From: CAVRQM01 sp963822705
GTDB lineage: Bacteria; Pseudomonadota; Alphaproteobacteria; Acetobacterales; Acetobacteraceae
Length of the DNA: 64,000 nt
Reading direction: 5' to 3'
NCBI GenBank assembly: GCA_963822705.1
Contig: CAWGIX010000006.1
Location: forward strand, 496,001 to 560,000
Every line of letters begins with the position of its first letter. Position 1 is the stretch's first letter. This document shows positions 37,175-47,253 of the stretch, one piece after another. A program made the position numbers and the translations under genes. Below the pieces are notes generated by a model that saw only the letters and a list, made by a program, of their open reading frames with translations, ran no database searches and had not been told where the DNA came from.

Positions 37175-38947
37175 TCAGGCAGCAGGTTCTCTCGTAGCGG
37201 CCCGCTTCGCCTTCGCCCCCGCGGCACGCGCGGACTCCGTGACGGTGAACATCTCCAATACCTCGGTGTCGTCATCGTGCACCGGGGTCAGCGCCTGGTC
37301 CATGTAGTCGCGCGCGTGCGGATCGCGCTTCAGCTGGCGGCGCACCCGTGCGATGCGCCATACCATGCGCAACAGGCGCAGATGTTTTGCCACCGTCTCC
37401 GCCGCGTATCTAGGGTAGAACACCAGCGGATTCTCGATCGGAAACCCCGGCCTGCGGTCGGTGCGCACCTTTCGGCGCAAGTAGCCGCCTTGCAGCGGAT
37501 GCACCCGCTCCAGGGTGACGCAGCCCCAGAACCACAGCAGCAGGAACATCATTTTGCCGGGGCTGATTTTCGTGGCCATCGCGCGGCGCATGATCGTTTC
37601 CATGTGCGCCGGCGTGTAATACGTGGCCCAGGCTAGCTCGTACGCCCGCTCCCACTCGCGCTTCGACATTTTCGGGTGCGCGGTGCAGGCGTGCTCCAGG
37701 TCGTAGACGTTCATGTCGGCATCCATCGGGATGCCGGCGGTAAACAGCTTCTTGTGGTCCTCCGATCCGGGCAGCGGTGTCAGGAAAAAGAATTCCAGCA
37801 GGTCGAGCGGCAGTTCGCGCTGAATGATCTTTATGTCGCGCAAAATGCTTTCCAGCGTGTCGTTGGGAAAACCGAGAATGTAGCCGGCATAGGTGAAGCA
37901 GGAGACGCTTTTCCAGGCCAGCAGCATTTTTCGGTATTCCGAGATGCGGTTCTGCCGCTTTTTTGCCGCCAGCAGATTGTCCGGGTTGATGTTCTCCAAT
38001 CCGATGAACACCCGAGTCACCCCGGCCCGCGCCGCTTTTTCGATAAAATTCGGAATCTTGTGGCACAGCGTGTCGACCTGAATGACGAAGCGGAAGAACA
38101 GTCCTTCCTCCTCGCGCATCTTGATCAGCCGGTCAAAGATCTCCTCCCAGTTGCGGTTGCGCGCCAAATTGTCATCGGTGATGAAGAAATGATCGACGCC
38201 CTGGGAAAGATTGCGGCGGATCAGCTCTTCCACGTCCGACGCCGAGCGATAGCGCGATTTGCGGCCCTGCACGTTGATGATGGTGCAGAACGAGCACTGG
38301 AACGGGCAGCCACGCCCGGCGTCGAAACTGGAGAGCCGTCCGCCGGTGCGCTCGATGCGCTCCGCGGGCAGGATCGGCGGCGGCGCGTTCTCCAAGCCGG
38401 GCAGGTCGTCCATGAAGTTGTAGATCGGCTGCAACTCGCCCGCGGCGGCGTGGCTCAGCACCATATCGAGCCGCCCTTCGGCCTCGCCGGCAAACAGCGA
38501 GATGCCAAGATCGAGCGCTTCCTGCAGGTCGGGCTGGATGCCAGGCAGCATGGCGATGCAGCCGGAAACGTGGAACCCGCCGATCGCGACCTGCACGCCG
38601 TCCGCCCGCAATCGCTTGGCCAAATCCATGGCGCGCGGAAACTGGTTTGACTGCACTCCCACGATCGCCACCAGGCCCAGACCGCCCGCCGCACGGATCG
38701 CGCCGGAAATCTGTTCGGGGCGAATGCGCGTGTTGGTCTCGTCGGCCTCAAAGATGTCGAGGTCGACGTGATCGCCGAGGACCCGGCGGTCCCGGCAATC
38801 CACCGCCAACCCGTAGAGTGCCGCCAAGGTGTTGGACGGGATGGCCGAGCGGAACCATTGAATGACGTAGCCCTCGTCATCGTAATGGGACGGCTTGATC
38901 AGATAGAGCTGAAACCGCCGGCGCGCGTTTGCAGCGACTCGGTCCAT
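37175..38947 (-). CDS. Cobalamin-binding-domain radical SAM enzyme
   Basis: An intact 590-residue protein. Residues ~10-200 look like an N-terminal Rossmann B12-binding domain (LVAIVGVQSNQFPRAMDLAK, then VAIGGFHVSGCIAMLP). The radical SAM cluster motif is C214-x3-C218-x2-C221 (GRGCPFQCSFCTI). FFITDDNLARNRNWEEIFDR and VTRVFIGLENINPDNL are conserved barrel strands. The C-terminal ~180 residues are basic and include a hydrophobic helix (KMMFLLLWFWGCVTL), suggesting membrane contact. Family members of this layout methylate or otherwise modify lipids and other unactivated carbons; hopanoid methylases belong to the wider group, but I cannot assign this one. It is a single gene with no clear partner. 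Confidence 0.82.
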   Translation of the reverse strand: MDRVAANARRRFQLYLIKPSHYDDEGYVIQWFRSAIPSNTLAALYGLAVDCRDRRVLGDHVDLDIFEADETNTRIRPEQISGAIRAAGGLGLVAIVGVQSNQFPRAMDLAKRLRADGVQVAIGGFHVSGCIAMLPGIQPDLQEALDLGISLFAGEAEGRLDMVLSHAAAGELQPIYNFMDDLPGLENAPPPILPAERIERTGGRLSSFDAGRGCPFQCSFCTIINVQGRKSRYRSASDVEELIRRNLSQGVDHFFITDDNLARNRNWEEIFDRLIKMREEEGLFFRFVIQVDTLCHKIPNFIEKAARAGVTRVFIGLENINPDNLLAAKKRQNRISEYRKMLLAWKSVSCFTYAGYILGFPNDTLESILRDIKIIQRELPLDLLEFFFLTPLPGSEDHKKLFTAGIPMDADMNVYDLEHACTAHPKMSKREWERAYELAWATYYTPAHMETIMRRAMATKISPGKMMFLLLWFWGCVTLERVHPLQGGYLRRKVRTDRRPGFPIENPLVFYPRYAAETVAKHLRLLRMVWRIARVRRQLKRDPHARDYMDQALTPVHDDDTEVLEMFTVTESARAAGAKAKRAATREPAA

Positions 38948-39028
38948 CCGCGACCCTCTTCCAGTCTCGCGCCAGCGGGTTAGGACAGATCGGGCGGAAA
39001 GGAAAGGTATTCGGGGCGGCCGGGCTCG

Positions 39029-39445
39029 CTACTCCCTCCACCCACCCAACTGGCAGATATGCCGCCAGTGCGGTTCGCTGACCGGGACGACGGACAGCCG
39101 GCCTTGCCGGAGCAGCAAAAAACCCTCCAGCTCCGGGTCCACCTTCATCTCGGCCAGCGTGACGGGGCGCGGCATCTTGCCCACCGCGCGCATGTCCACG
39201 CATACCCATCTGCCCGTTGCCGCGGTCGGGTCGGGGTAAGCTTCTCGGGAAACTTCTACAACGCCCACGATCTCCTTGCCGACGTTGGAGTGATAGAAAA
39301 ATACGCGCTCGCCCAGACGCATCGCGCGCAAGTTGTTGGATGCGGTGTGGTTGCGCACGCCGGTCCACGGCTCGACGCCTCGTTCGAGCTGCTGGTCCCA
39401 GGAAAATGCGTCCGGTTCGGTCTTGACCAGCCAGCAGGCCATCAC
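39029..39445 (-). CDS. EVE-domain protein
   Basis: A 139-residue protein of the EVE (PUA-like) fold. It has the diagnostic opening ACWLVKTEPDAFSWDQ, followed by WTGVRNHTASNNLRAM and GERVFFYHSNVGKEIVGVVE. EVE proteins bind modified bases in DNA or RNA in a Trp/aromatic cage; the physiological role is not settled. The start can be the GTG at 39445, which overlaps the YciI stop, or the ATG that follows directly at 39442. It is co-transcribed with the yciI-like gene. Confidence 0.9.
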   Translation of the reverse strand: MMACWLVKTEPDAFSWDQQLERGVEPWTGVRNHTASNNLRAMRLGERVFFYHSNVGKEIVGVVEVSREAYPDPTAATGRWVCVDMRAVGKMPRPVTLAEMKVDPELEGFLLLRQGRLSVVPVSEPHWRHICQLGGWRE

Positions 39446-39735
39446 GCGATCCGCGCGCCATCTTTGAAGGCGCGGCGAAACGGGCGGATGACCGTGCTCT
39501 CGAACAGCCCCGCGCCGGTATAGGGGTCGGCGTCGGAGAACGCCTCCACGGCGGCGCGGTCGGGCGCCTCGATCACGAACAGCGAGCCGCAGGGTGCGCC
39601 GTCATGGCCCAGCAGCGCGCCTGCCTGCACCAGTTCGGCAGCACGCCCATCCAGATAGGCGAGGTGGGCGGGGCGGGTGGACTGCCGCAGGGCAGCGGTT
39701 CCGGGACGATCGGTGCAAATCAGGGCAAACAGCAT
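39442..39735 (-). CDS. YciI-like protein
   Basis: A 97-residue YCII-family protein: MLFALICTDRPGTAALRQ with the family's 'R..HL.YL' segment (RPAHLAYLDGRAAELVQAG), GSLFVIEAPDRAAVEAFSD and DPYTGAGLFESTVIRPFR. YciI-like proteins are small ferredoxin-like-fold proteins with a conserved His-Asp pair (H and D are both present here) and an undefined enzymatic role. The stop overlaps the EVE gene start. This pair is common in alphaproteobacteria. Confidence 0.88.
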   Translation of the reverse strand: MLFALICTDRPGTAALRQSTRPAHLAYLDGRAAELVQAGALLGHDGAPCGSLFVIEAPDRAAVEAFSDADPYTGAGLFESTVIRPFRRAFKDGARIA

Positions 39736-39906
39736 GGCGCTCCTCCGACTTTGGTTCGCAGTATACCATCACCGCATCGTTGCCCAAACGGGCGCTTTTC
39801 TTCTGCCGAAGATAGGCCCACGGCGCAGCGGTATCGTGACGCAAACATTTCCATTGAACGCAGGCGTCTTCTCCGCCTAAGCTCCGCGCCCGTAGGGGAG
39901 TCTCCA

Positions 39907-42397
39907 ATGACGCGACGCCATTTACTGGCCATCGGGGGAGTATTGCTGGGCTTCATGGTGTCGATGGGCATCGGCAACGCCCAGCGGCCCGGCCATGTGC
40001 TGGACGAAGCCCGCCAGGCCGGGCGCGACGCGGCGTCGCTGCCGATGGCGACAGAGGACTACTTCCATGACATGGACAACGCCATCCCGCTCGCCGGTCT
40101 GCCGGATGGCCAAAAAATGATAGAGGGCCGGAACATGTGGCTGGTCTGGACCGGTGGCGATGACCGGTTCTGGGACACCATGACCGCCTCGACGTTCGGC
40201 GCGTTCGACTTGTTGAAGATCATTGCCTACGATCCGCAGAAGCCGATCGATCGCTCGCGGCGATGGAGCTATCTCGGCCTGATCAACGAGCCTTGCATGA
40301 GGCACGCCAAGGTAGCTGATCCGCAACGGTTCGGCCTGCTGGCTCGATATCGCGCCGCGCCGGCTGCCCGGCCGACCCGTTTGAGAACGAGACAAAGTAT
40401 CCTGGCGTCCGCATCGGCGCCCGCGGCTCGACGGTGCCGGTGGGCTCGCTGTACGGCTATGCGAGCGGCATCGTGGGCCTGCGGCTGTTCCCGAATCCGG
40501 CTTTTGACGCGGCGGCGGCAAAACGGTGGGACGCGCAAAGATATTTTCCGATGCGGACTATTACAACGACAAGAAGCTCGTGCGCCCGTATCGCGTAGGC
40601 ATGGCGTGCGGGTTCTGCCATGTCGGGCCGAGCCCGCTGCATCCGCCCGCCGATCCCGCGCAATCCGCAATGGGGCGATCTCAGCTCCACCGTTGGCGCG
40701 CAGTACATGTGGGTGGACAGGCTGTTCGTTTACAGCGCGCGTAGGGACAATTTCATGTTCCAGCTCGTGCATACCTACCGGCCGGGCGCCATGGACACCT
40801 CGCTGGTTTCTGACCGACAACATCAACAATCCGCGCACGATGAACGCGATCTACAACGTCGGCCCGCGGCTCGATATCGCCCGCCGCTGGGGACGGGAGA
40901 CGCTGACGGATGGCGAACTGAACAACAAGCAGTTCAACGATTACGTGCCGAGCGGGCCGCTGACCCAGTATTTTGAGAAACCGGATACGGTCTGGACGAC
41001 CGCACGTGCTGAAGGATGGCTCGGATTCGGTCGGCATTCTGGGCGCGCTGAACCGCGTCTATCTCAATATCGGCCTGTTCAGCGAGGAGTGGCTGCTGCA
41101 TTTCAACGCGGTCGCCGGCGGCAAGCCGATCAGCCCGATCCGGATTGCGGCAGCAGAGCAAGAACTCGTCCTATTGGCAGGCGACCGAGGCCGGCACGCC
41201 TGGACATGGCGCTGTTCTTCCTTAACGCCGCGCGGCCCGACCGGCTGAAGGACGCTCCGGGCGGCGCAAAATACCTGACCGCGAGCGAGGCGACGCTCGA
41301 TCGCGGGAAGACCGTGTTCGCCGAGACCTGTGCCCGCTGCCACTCCAGCAAGGCGCCGACGCCCGCCGCCGGTCTCGATCCTGCCGGGCTGCGCCGGTCC
41401 CGGCTATCTCCAATGCTGGAACCGCTACTGGGCCTGGACCAAAACCGACGATTACAAGCGGCAGATGCGCGATATCGTGCACGCGCCGGATTTCCTCGAT
41501 GGCAATTTCCTCTCCACCGATGCGCGCGTGCCGGTGACGCTGCTGCAGACCAATGCCTGCAGCCCGCTCGCCACCAATGCGCTCGCCGGCAACATCTGGG
41601 ACAATTTCTCGTCGAAATCGTACAAGACGCTGCCGTCGGTCGGCACGATCACGGTGCATGACCCGTTTACCGGGGCGCCGCACGACTATGTGATGCCGGC
41701 GGGCGGGCGCGGCTATACGCGGCCCCCTTCGCTGGTCAGCGTGTGGTCCACGGCGCCGTTCCTGCTCAACAACACGGTGGGCGAGCGGGCCGTTCGAGCC
41801 AGGACCCGTCAGTGGATGCCCGGATGCGCGTGTTCCAAGCCTCGATCGAGCAACTGCTGTGGCCGGAGAAGCGCGGAGCGCGATCGAGCTGCTCGGCGAC
41901 AAGGTGCCGGGCGTGATCGACCGCACCACCGCGCGCAGCTACATCCGCATCCCGGTCGGCTACGTGCCGGACGTCCTGCACCCGCTGCAGGGGCGCGCTG
42001 CAGCGGCTGACTGCCGGCACTGTTCGACGCCGATGGCGGCATCACCATCGGACCGATCCCGGCCGGGCGTGCCGGTGAACCTGCTGGCCGACCTCCAGCC
42101 GCTCGCCGAGACGAGCAACCCGATCCAGCGAGCTGGTCCATACCGCGAAGCTGGTCGCGCCTGCTGCTCGACCTGCAAGCACGATCTCGCGGCCGCTGCC
42201 GGCGAACGCGACCGACGAGGAACTGCGCCGGCAGTTTCGCCAATCCTGCGCCGAGGCCATGCTGGCGCTGAGCAAATGCCCGGATTTCGTGGTCAACCGC
42301 GGCCATTATTTCGGCACCGTCCGTTGGTCGCCGAGGACAGCGCCGCTGAGCGACGACGACAAGCGCGCGCTGATCGAGATTCCTCAAGACGTTCTGA
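39907..42397 (+). CDS. Large two-heme c-type cytochrome, many frameshifts
   Basis: ATG 39907 opens MTRRHLLAIGGVLLGFMVSM, a signal peptide. Intact in the first frame to about 40345, the protein continues in shifting frames to FLKTF and TGA at 42395-42397. The repaired length is about 830 residues. The first heme motif CGFCH is encoded at 40607-40621 and the second, CARCH, at 41329-41343. Conserved-looking stretches lie between them: NNPRTMNAIYNVGPRLDIAR, LNIGLFSEEWLLHFNAVAGG, and later LLQTNACSPLATNALAGNIW. At least seven indels are needed. I know no assigned function for such large cytochromes. The next gene, a GMC oxidoreductase, starts 13 bases on, so it may carry electrons from that enzyme in the periplasm. 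Confidence 0.75.
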
Positions 42398-42410
42398 GCT
42401 GACCGCGCGC

Positions 42411-44260
42411 ATGTCGATGCCGGCCATCGCCGATCCCGACTGCGACTACGTGGTCGTCGGCTCCGGCGCCGGCGGCGGCACGCTGGCCGCGCGGCTGGCC
42501 GAGGCCGGCATGCGCGTGGTCGTGCTGGAAGCCGGCGGCGATCCGCGCGAAATGCGCGGACGCGGCTGCCCGACGACTACGACGTGCCGGCGTTCCACCC
42601 GTTCGCCTCGGAAAATCCCGCCATGAGCTGGGATTCTTCGTGCGCCACTATGCCGACGACGCGCGCCAGCGCCGCGACCCGAAATGTGCGACCTGGAACG
42701 GCCAGCCGCGACGGTATCCTCTATCCGCGTGCCGGCACGCTCGGCGGCTGCACCGCGCACAACGCGATGATTTTGGTCTGGCCGCACGACGTCGGACTGG
42801 GACGACATCGCGGCGCTGACCGGCGATGCGTCCTGGCGCGCCGCGCAGATGCGCCGCTATTGGCGCCGGCTGGAGAACTGCCGCCACCGGCCGGTCTGGC
42901 GACTGCGCTGGCCGGCTCGGCCTCGATCCCACCGGCCACGGCTGGGACGGCTGGCTGCGACCGAGCGCGCCATGCCGCCGGCAGCCTTCGCGGACGAGCG
43001 GCTGCTGCGAGACGGTGCTTCGGATCGGCGTCGCGGCGTGCGCGGCGAACCGCGCCCGCTCGCAGCCTGCTGGCAGCTGTTGCGAGGGCCAGGCCGATCC
43101 CGAACGACCAGCGGCTGGTGCGCGAGCAACGCCGAGGGCGTCTGCTACACGCCGCTCACCACCGCGCAGGCACCAGCGCACGCGGCACGCGCGAGCGCGT
43201 GCTCGACGTGGCCGCCCGCCATCCCGACCGGCTGCGCATCGAGCTCGACGCGCTCGCCACGCGGGTGATCCTCGATCCGTCGAACCGCGCGGTCGGCGTC
43301 GAATACCTCAAGGGCGAACGGCTGTACCGCGCCGACCCGCGGCCGAGCCAGTCACCCGGCGAGCTGCGGCAGATCCGTGCGCGCCGCGAGGTGATCCTGG
43401 CCGGCGGCGCGTTCAACACGCCGCAACTGCTGATGCTGTCCGGCATCGGCCCGTCCGCCGATGCTGCGCCGGCACGGCATCCCGCTGCGCGTCGAGCTGC
43501 CCGGCGTCGGGCGCAACCTGCAGGACCGCTACGAGATCGGCGTGGTCAACCGCATGGCACAGCCCTGGCCGGTGCTCGACGGCGCGCGCTTCGACGCGCG
43601 ACGACCCGCTGTATCGCGACTGGGCGCAGCAGCGCACCGGCATGTACGTCTCGAACGGCGCGGCGCTCGCGCTGTCGCGGCGCTCGGCGCCGGAGCGCCC
43701 GGTGCCGGACCTGTTCTGCATGGCGCTGCTGGCGCGGTTCGAGGGCTACTTCCCCGGCTATTCGCGCGAGATCGCCGAGCACCACGACTATCTCACCTGG
43801 GCCATCCTGAAGGCCCACACGCGCAACCGCGCCGGCGAGGTCACCCTGCGCTCGGCCGACCCGCTCGATCCGCCGCTGGTCGATTTCCGCTATTTCGACG
43901 AACGCAGACGACCCCGCCGGCGAGGATCTCGCGCGCCATGGTCGAGGCGATCCGCTTCGTCCGCACCATGACCGCGCCGCTGCGGCGCGACGGCGCTGAT
44001 CAGCGCGGAGGAACTGCCCCGGGGACCACGTGCAGTCGACCGAGGAGATCGCCGACTTCGTGCGCGACAACGCCTGGGGCCACCACGCTTCCTGCAGCTG
44101 CGCCATCGGCCCGCGCGAGCAGGGCGGCGTGCTGGACAGCGCGTTTCGCGTGCACGGGACGCAGGGGCTGCGGGTGGTGGACGCCTCGGTGTTTCCGCGC
44201 ATCCCGGGCTTTTTCATCGCCAGCGCGGTCTACATGATCGGCGAGAAGGCGGCGGAGTGA
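42411..44260 (+). CDS. GMC-family FAD oxidoreductase, many frameshifts
   Basis: ATG 42411 begins with YVVVGSGAGGGTLAARLAEA, the FAD-binding GxGxxG. Further GMC blocks appear in other frames: ILYPRAGTLGGCTAHNAMI (the GGS-type FAD loop), RREVILAGGAFNTPQLLMLS (second GMC signature), and the C-terminal HHASCSCAIGPREQGGVLDS and LRVVDASVFPRIPGFFI with the catalytic His region. Repaired length is about 615 residues. GMC enzymes oxidise alcohols, sugars or sterols; fatty-alcohol-type members share this size. No signal peptide is visible. Direct adjacency to the large cytochrome suggests that it donates electrons to it. It ends 84 bases from the convergent peroxidase gene. Confidence 0.82.
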
Positions 44261-44303
44261 TCCTGCGCGAAGGGCTGAGGACACCGGCGGGCCTAGGAGC
44301 TCC

Positions 44304-44314
44304 GCCCTGGACCC
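44304..44314. repeat. GCCCTGGACCC repeat, copy 1
   Basis: The 11-mer GCCCTGGACCC occurs here, between the convergent GMC and Dyp genes, and twice again on the other side of the Dyp gene. Similar GGGTCCAGGGC-type units are, from memory, dispersed in intergenic gaps of Acetobacteraceae genomes. Confidence 0.6.
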
Positions 44315-44315
44315 G

Positions 44316-44337
44316 CCAAGGGCCACCAGGCCCTTGG
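44316..44337. terminator. Stem-loop between convergent genes, possible bidirectional terminator
   Basis: CCAAGGGCC (44316-44324), loop ACCA and GGCCCTTGG (44329-44337) form a perfect 9-bp stem in the 83-base gap between the GMC gene (plus) and the Dyp peroxidase gene (minus). There is no T tract, so termination would depend on the stem alone or on Rho. Confidence 0.5.
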
Positions 44338-44343
44338 AACCCG

Positions 44344-45824
44344 CTACTGGCAAGATAACGCAGCGCGCGGAGGCCGGGCAGGAAGAAATAGGCGCCGCCG
44401 CGTACCGTGACGAACGCGGGCAGCCCGGTGATGCGCCGACCCACGCCATTGCGCTGCGGCAGCGTGAAACCGTCCGCGACGCGATTGCCGGTCAACGGGT
44501 CGCTCTCGCCGCTCAGCCCGTCGAACTTGGAGCCCATCAGCCAGGCGTTCTGGATGAACTCGAACTGACGGGAAATATTGGCATTCAGGCAGATGAAATG
44601 CAGCCCGCTCTCCGGCTCCGCCGTCCCGGGCTGCAACGCCTGCTCGAGCGTCAGACGCTCGCCGTACTCGCGTCCGCGCCGCAGCAGCCGATGGAACCGG
44701 CTGGACGCGACGCAGGTCATCGCGCAAGCCCGGCGGCGCCGAACCCGAGCGTGCGCGATCAGCTGCGAAATCGCCCCCTGCTCGCCGCCGGGCATGTCGC
44801 CGTTGCGCGGGTTGGCGCGACGGACATGCGCCCCGAGCGGACAGCGCAGGCCGGCTGCGTCGGCATCATAGGTGAACCGGTTCAGCGCGATGTCGGTGGC
44901 CTCGGGACCGACGCCCGCGAATGGTCTCCGCCGGTCGGCGGCACGAGCGGCTCGCCCGGACAGCGTGCGCCCGACCATGGCCTGCGCCAGCGCGATCCGC
45001 GGCCTGCGCGTCGTGCCCGTGCTGCGCGTCAACGAACCGCCAGAAGCCGCGCACATCCTGGTCCAGCTGGCGGAACACCAGATAGGCGCCGTTGCGACCG
45101 AGATCGCGCCGGGCCGGGTCGTCCGCCGCGACGGGCAAGCGTTGCCGCTCGGGTCCTCGGCCGGGTCCAGCAACGGCCGGTCGGTGATAGCGGCCATACT
45201 CGTTGCGGATAGCCGAGCAGGAACTCGCCGATGGTGATCAGATTGCCGTAGGCGAGATCGGCGTCTCGTCCCTGCCCGGCGTTGCCCGTCCCAGTCCAGC
45301 CGCGGCTGGCTGACGCCGTCGGCAAAGCCGAACGGCTCGCGGCCCGCCCATGTCGGTGGTCGAAAGCAGCGTCAGCGATCACTGCAAAGCCGCTGTCCAG
45401 GTCGGTCGTCGCAAGGTCTGCGCAGCGCGGGCAGCCCAGGTCGGAGGCCGGCGTACAGCATGACCAGCACATGCGGGACCCGCGCCGGACCTCCCCAGCG
45501 CCAGCGCGGCCGGGTCGTTGGCGCCGATATCGCCCAGCCGCCGCGACCGGCTCTCCTCGCCCGCCATGCCGCGACGAATTCGGCGGAGAAGCGCGCGACG
45601 ATGGCCTCGCCGGCACCCCGAGCGCCCGCAAGCCGTCCGCGGTGAGGGCGACATGCAACGCCGTGCGATAGCGTGGCTGCCAGTCGGCCACGCTGGCGAC
45701 AGGCGCGTGCGCCAGCCACGCGCGCGCGGCGGACGGATCGGCGACGCGCAGCAGCAGGAAACAGGCTTCCGGCAGGCGCCATAGCCGGAGCGCAGCAGCG
45801 CCTGGATGTCGCTCGGTCGGTCAA
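44344..45824 (-). CDS. Dyp-type heme peroxidase, many frameshifts
   Basis: Dyp hallmarks are readable across frames. EPFGFADGVSQPRL (GxxDG, encoded near 45300-45339) carries the distal catalytic Asp. CPLGAHVRRANPRNGDMPGG (near 44780-44850) has the proximal heme-ligand His. FICLNANISRQFEFIQNAW and AYFFLPGLRALRYLAS form the C-terminal core. It probably starts at the TTG 45824, just before DIQALLRSGYG, and ends at the TAG at 44344-44346. Repaired length is about 490 residues. Dyp peroxidases oxidise dyes, porphyrins or lipids with peroxide. It is the last gene of the operon with the unknown membrane protein and patatin-like gene, facing the GMC gene. Confidence 0.8.
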
Positions 45825-45830
45825 GGAAGG

Positions 45831-45872
45831 CCAGGGCTCTGCCCTGGACCCGCGGGGCCGAGCCCTGGACCC
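45831..45872. repeat. GCCCTGGACCC repeats, copies 2 and 3, with short hairpin
   Basis: Two direct copies of GCCCTGGACCC lie at 45841-45851 and 45862-45872, in the short gap between the Dyp gene and the unknown membrane-protein gene. CCAGGGC (45831-45837), loop TCT and GCCCTGG (45841-45847) also form a 7-bp hairpin. Confidence 0.6.
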
Positions 45873-45887
45873 ATCCTTAAGTAAGGT

Positions 45888-47223
45888 TCAAGGCTCCGCC
45901 AGCGGGTCAGGGGCAGCCGCTGCCTTCGGCATCGCAGTCATCGACGCCAGCCATTGCGGATTTCGGCCCTTCATGCGGACGCTGCAGGCCTCGCTGATTG
46001 CGGTGCGCAGGTCGACCGCGGTCAGCCCCGGATAGGCCTTGTACCAGACCTGCGTCGGCACCTCGTGGCGGCGGAGATAGTATTTGAACTGCTGCTCGAT
46101 TCTTTGCGCCCCGAGGATCAGCAGAAGTCGGTATCGCGGGTAGCCGATGCCGTTGCTGAACACGAGGTTCAGTCCCCAGGCCACCTTGTTGATGAAATCG
46201 TCCATGTAGCTGTCCAGGCTGCCGTCGTAGTTGCTGCCGAAGAACAGGCGCCGGCGGCCGTCGAGGAACACCCAGCGGGCGAAATGGATCGTCGCCGACG
46301 CGGGAGAGGCGGCCGCGCGTGTAGAGGTGGCGGGTGCTGTAGTCGAGCACCCAGAACACGAAGCGCAACGTCCACGAGGCGGAACGGACCGGGCTTGACG
46401 CTCCCGAAAGCGCTGAACTGGTTGGTGACGTCGTGGTCCTCAATCAGCGAGAGCGCCTCGACATGCGTCCGGCGTCGGCCGCGGCGCGATGACCGGATCG
46501 GTGGTTTCGTGCCGGCGCAAGGTGCAGCAGGAAGAACGGGGCGTAGAGCAGCAGGATCGGGGACAGCACCACCAGCAGCAGCGGCACGGCGATCAGGTTC
46601 GCGAGATGGCGCAGCAGCCAATCCGGTCGGGGTTGGTGCCGGAGGGTGCGGCCAGGGTCCGCCGGCACGCGCTGGAACGCGATCAGCCGATCGGCGTGTC
46701 ACCGCTGGAGGGTGACCAAGCACGTCGGGCTCCATTCCCGTGAGGTAGGCGCGCAGGGCCGCGTGCAGCGCGGCCTCCTCGCGGATTTGTTGCACCGTGC
46801 GTCCCACCCAATTGACGTACGCAATCGCGGGCCTCACCGAGTGGCGCCGCATCCACGCTGCACAGATCGGCACCGCGAGCAAAACCTGCGCAATGCTCAA
46901 AGATGCGGCGTCAGACCCTCAGCGGCCTGCGCCGCAAATGCCCGCAGCAAGGTCTCGGGCGGTCCGTCGCAGTCCCCGAGGAAGACGAGCCAGACCGGGG
47001 CGGCGCGCAATGGGTCCGAGGGCGGCCGGTCGACGAGCGTCGCGTCGTCAAGAATGACGAACCGCGCGACATGCAGGAGCGGAAAGGCGGCGAAAGGCAC
47101 CAGCAGGTTGTGCGGATCGGCCACTCCCGGCCGGAGGTTCATCGACGTGAGCGTTTCCCGCAGCGCTGACTCGCGGCCAGGAACCACCGGTGCGGCGACC
47201 ATGAACGTGTATTGCGGGGTCAT
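45888..47223 (-). CDS. Unknown membrane protein of the redox/lipid cluster, several frameshifts
   Basis: The start ATG 47223 gives MTPQYTFMVAAPVVPGRESA and a first ~105 residues with LHVARFVILDDATLVDRPP, intact in one frame. Later pieces in other frames include LLRHLANLIAVPLLLVVLSP (a membrane segment near residue 200), WTLRFVFWVLDYSTRHLYTR and the last ~127 residues from DGRRRLFFGSNYDGSLDSYM to the stop. It may be about 445 residues with one or two membrane segments. I recognise no named family. The first ~105 residues are reminiscent of the ferredoxin-like fold of Dyp-type proteins, but that is a guess. Strict co-orientation with the Dyp, patatin and catalase-like genes suggests a shared pathway. 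Confidence 0.6.
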
Positions 47224-47253
47224 GCGCCGGGCGTTTGCAGAACCGGCGCGGCT

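Noticed and set aside
39907..45824. Reading the cytochrome, GMC and Dyp genes as dead pseudogenes
   Set aside because: Pieces between breaks keep catalytic motifs without stops or drift, and similar breaks hit rpoN and a tRNA, so errors are more likely; not excluded.
44304..45872. The repeat units as a CRISPR array
   Set aside because: Only three 11-base copies with no regular spacers and no cas genes.
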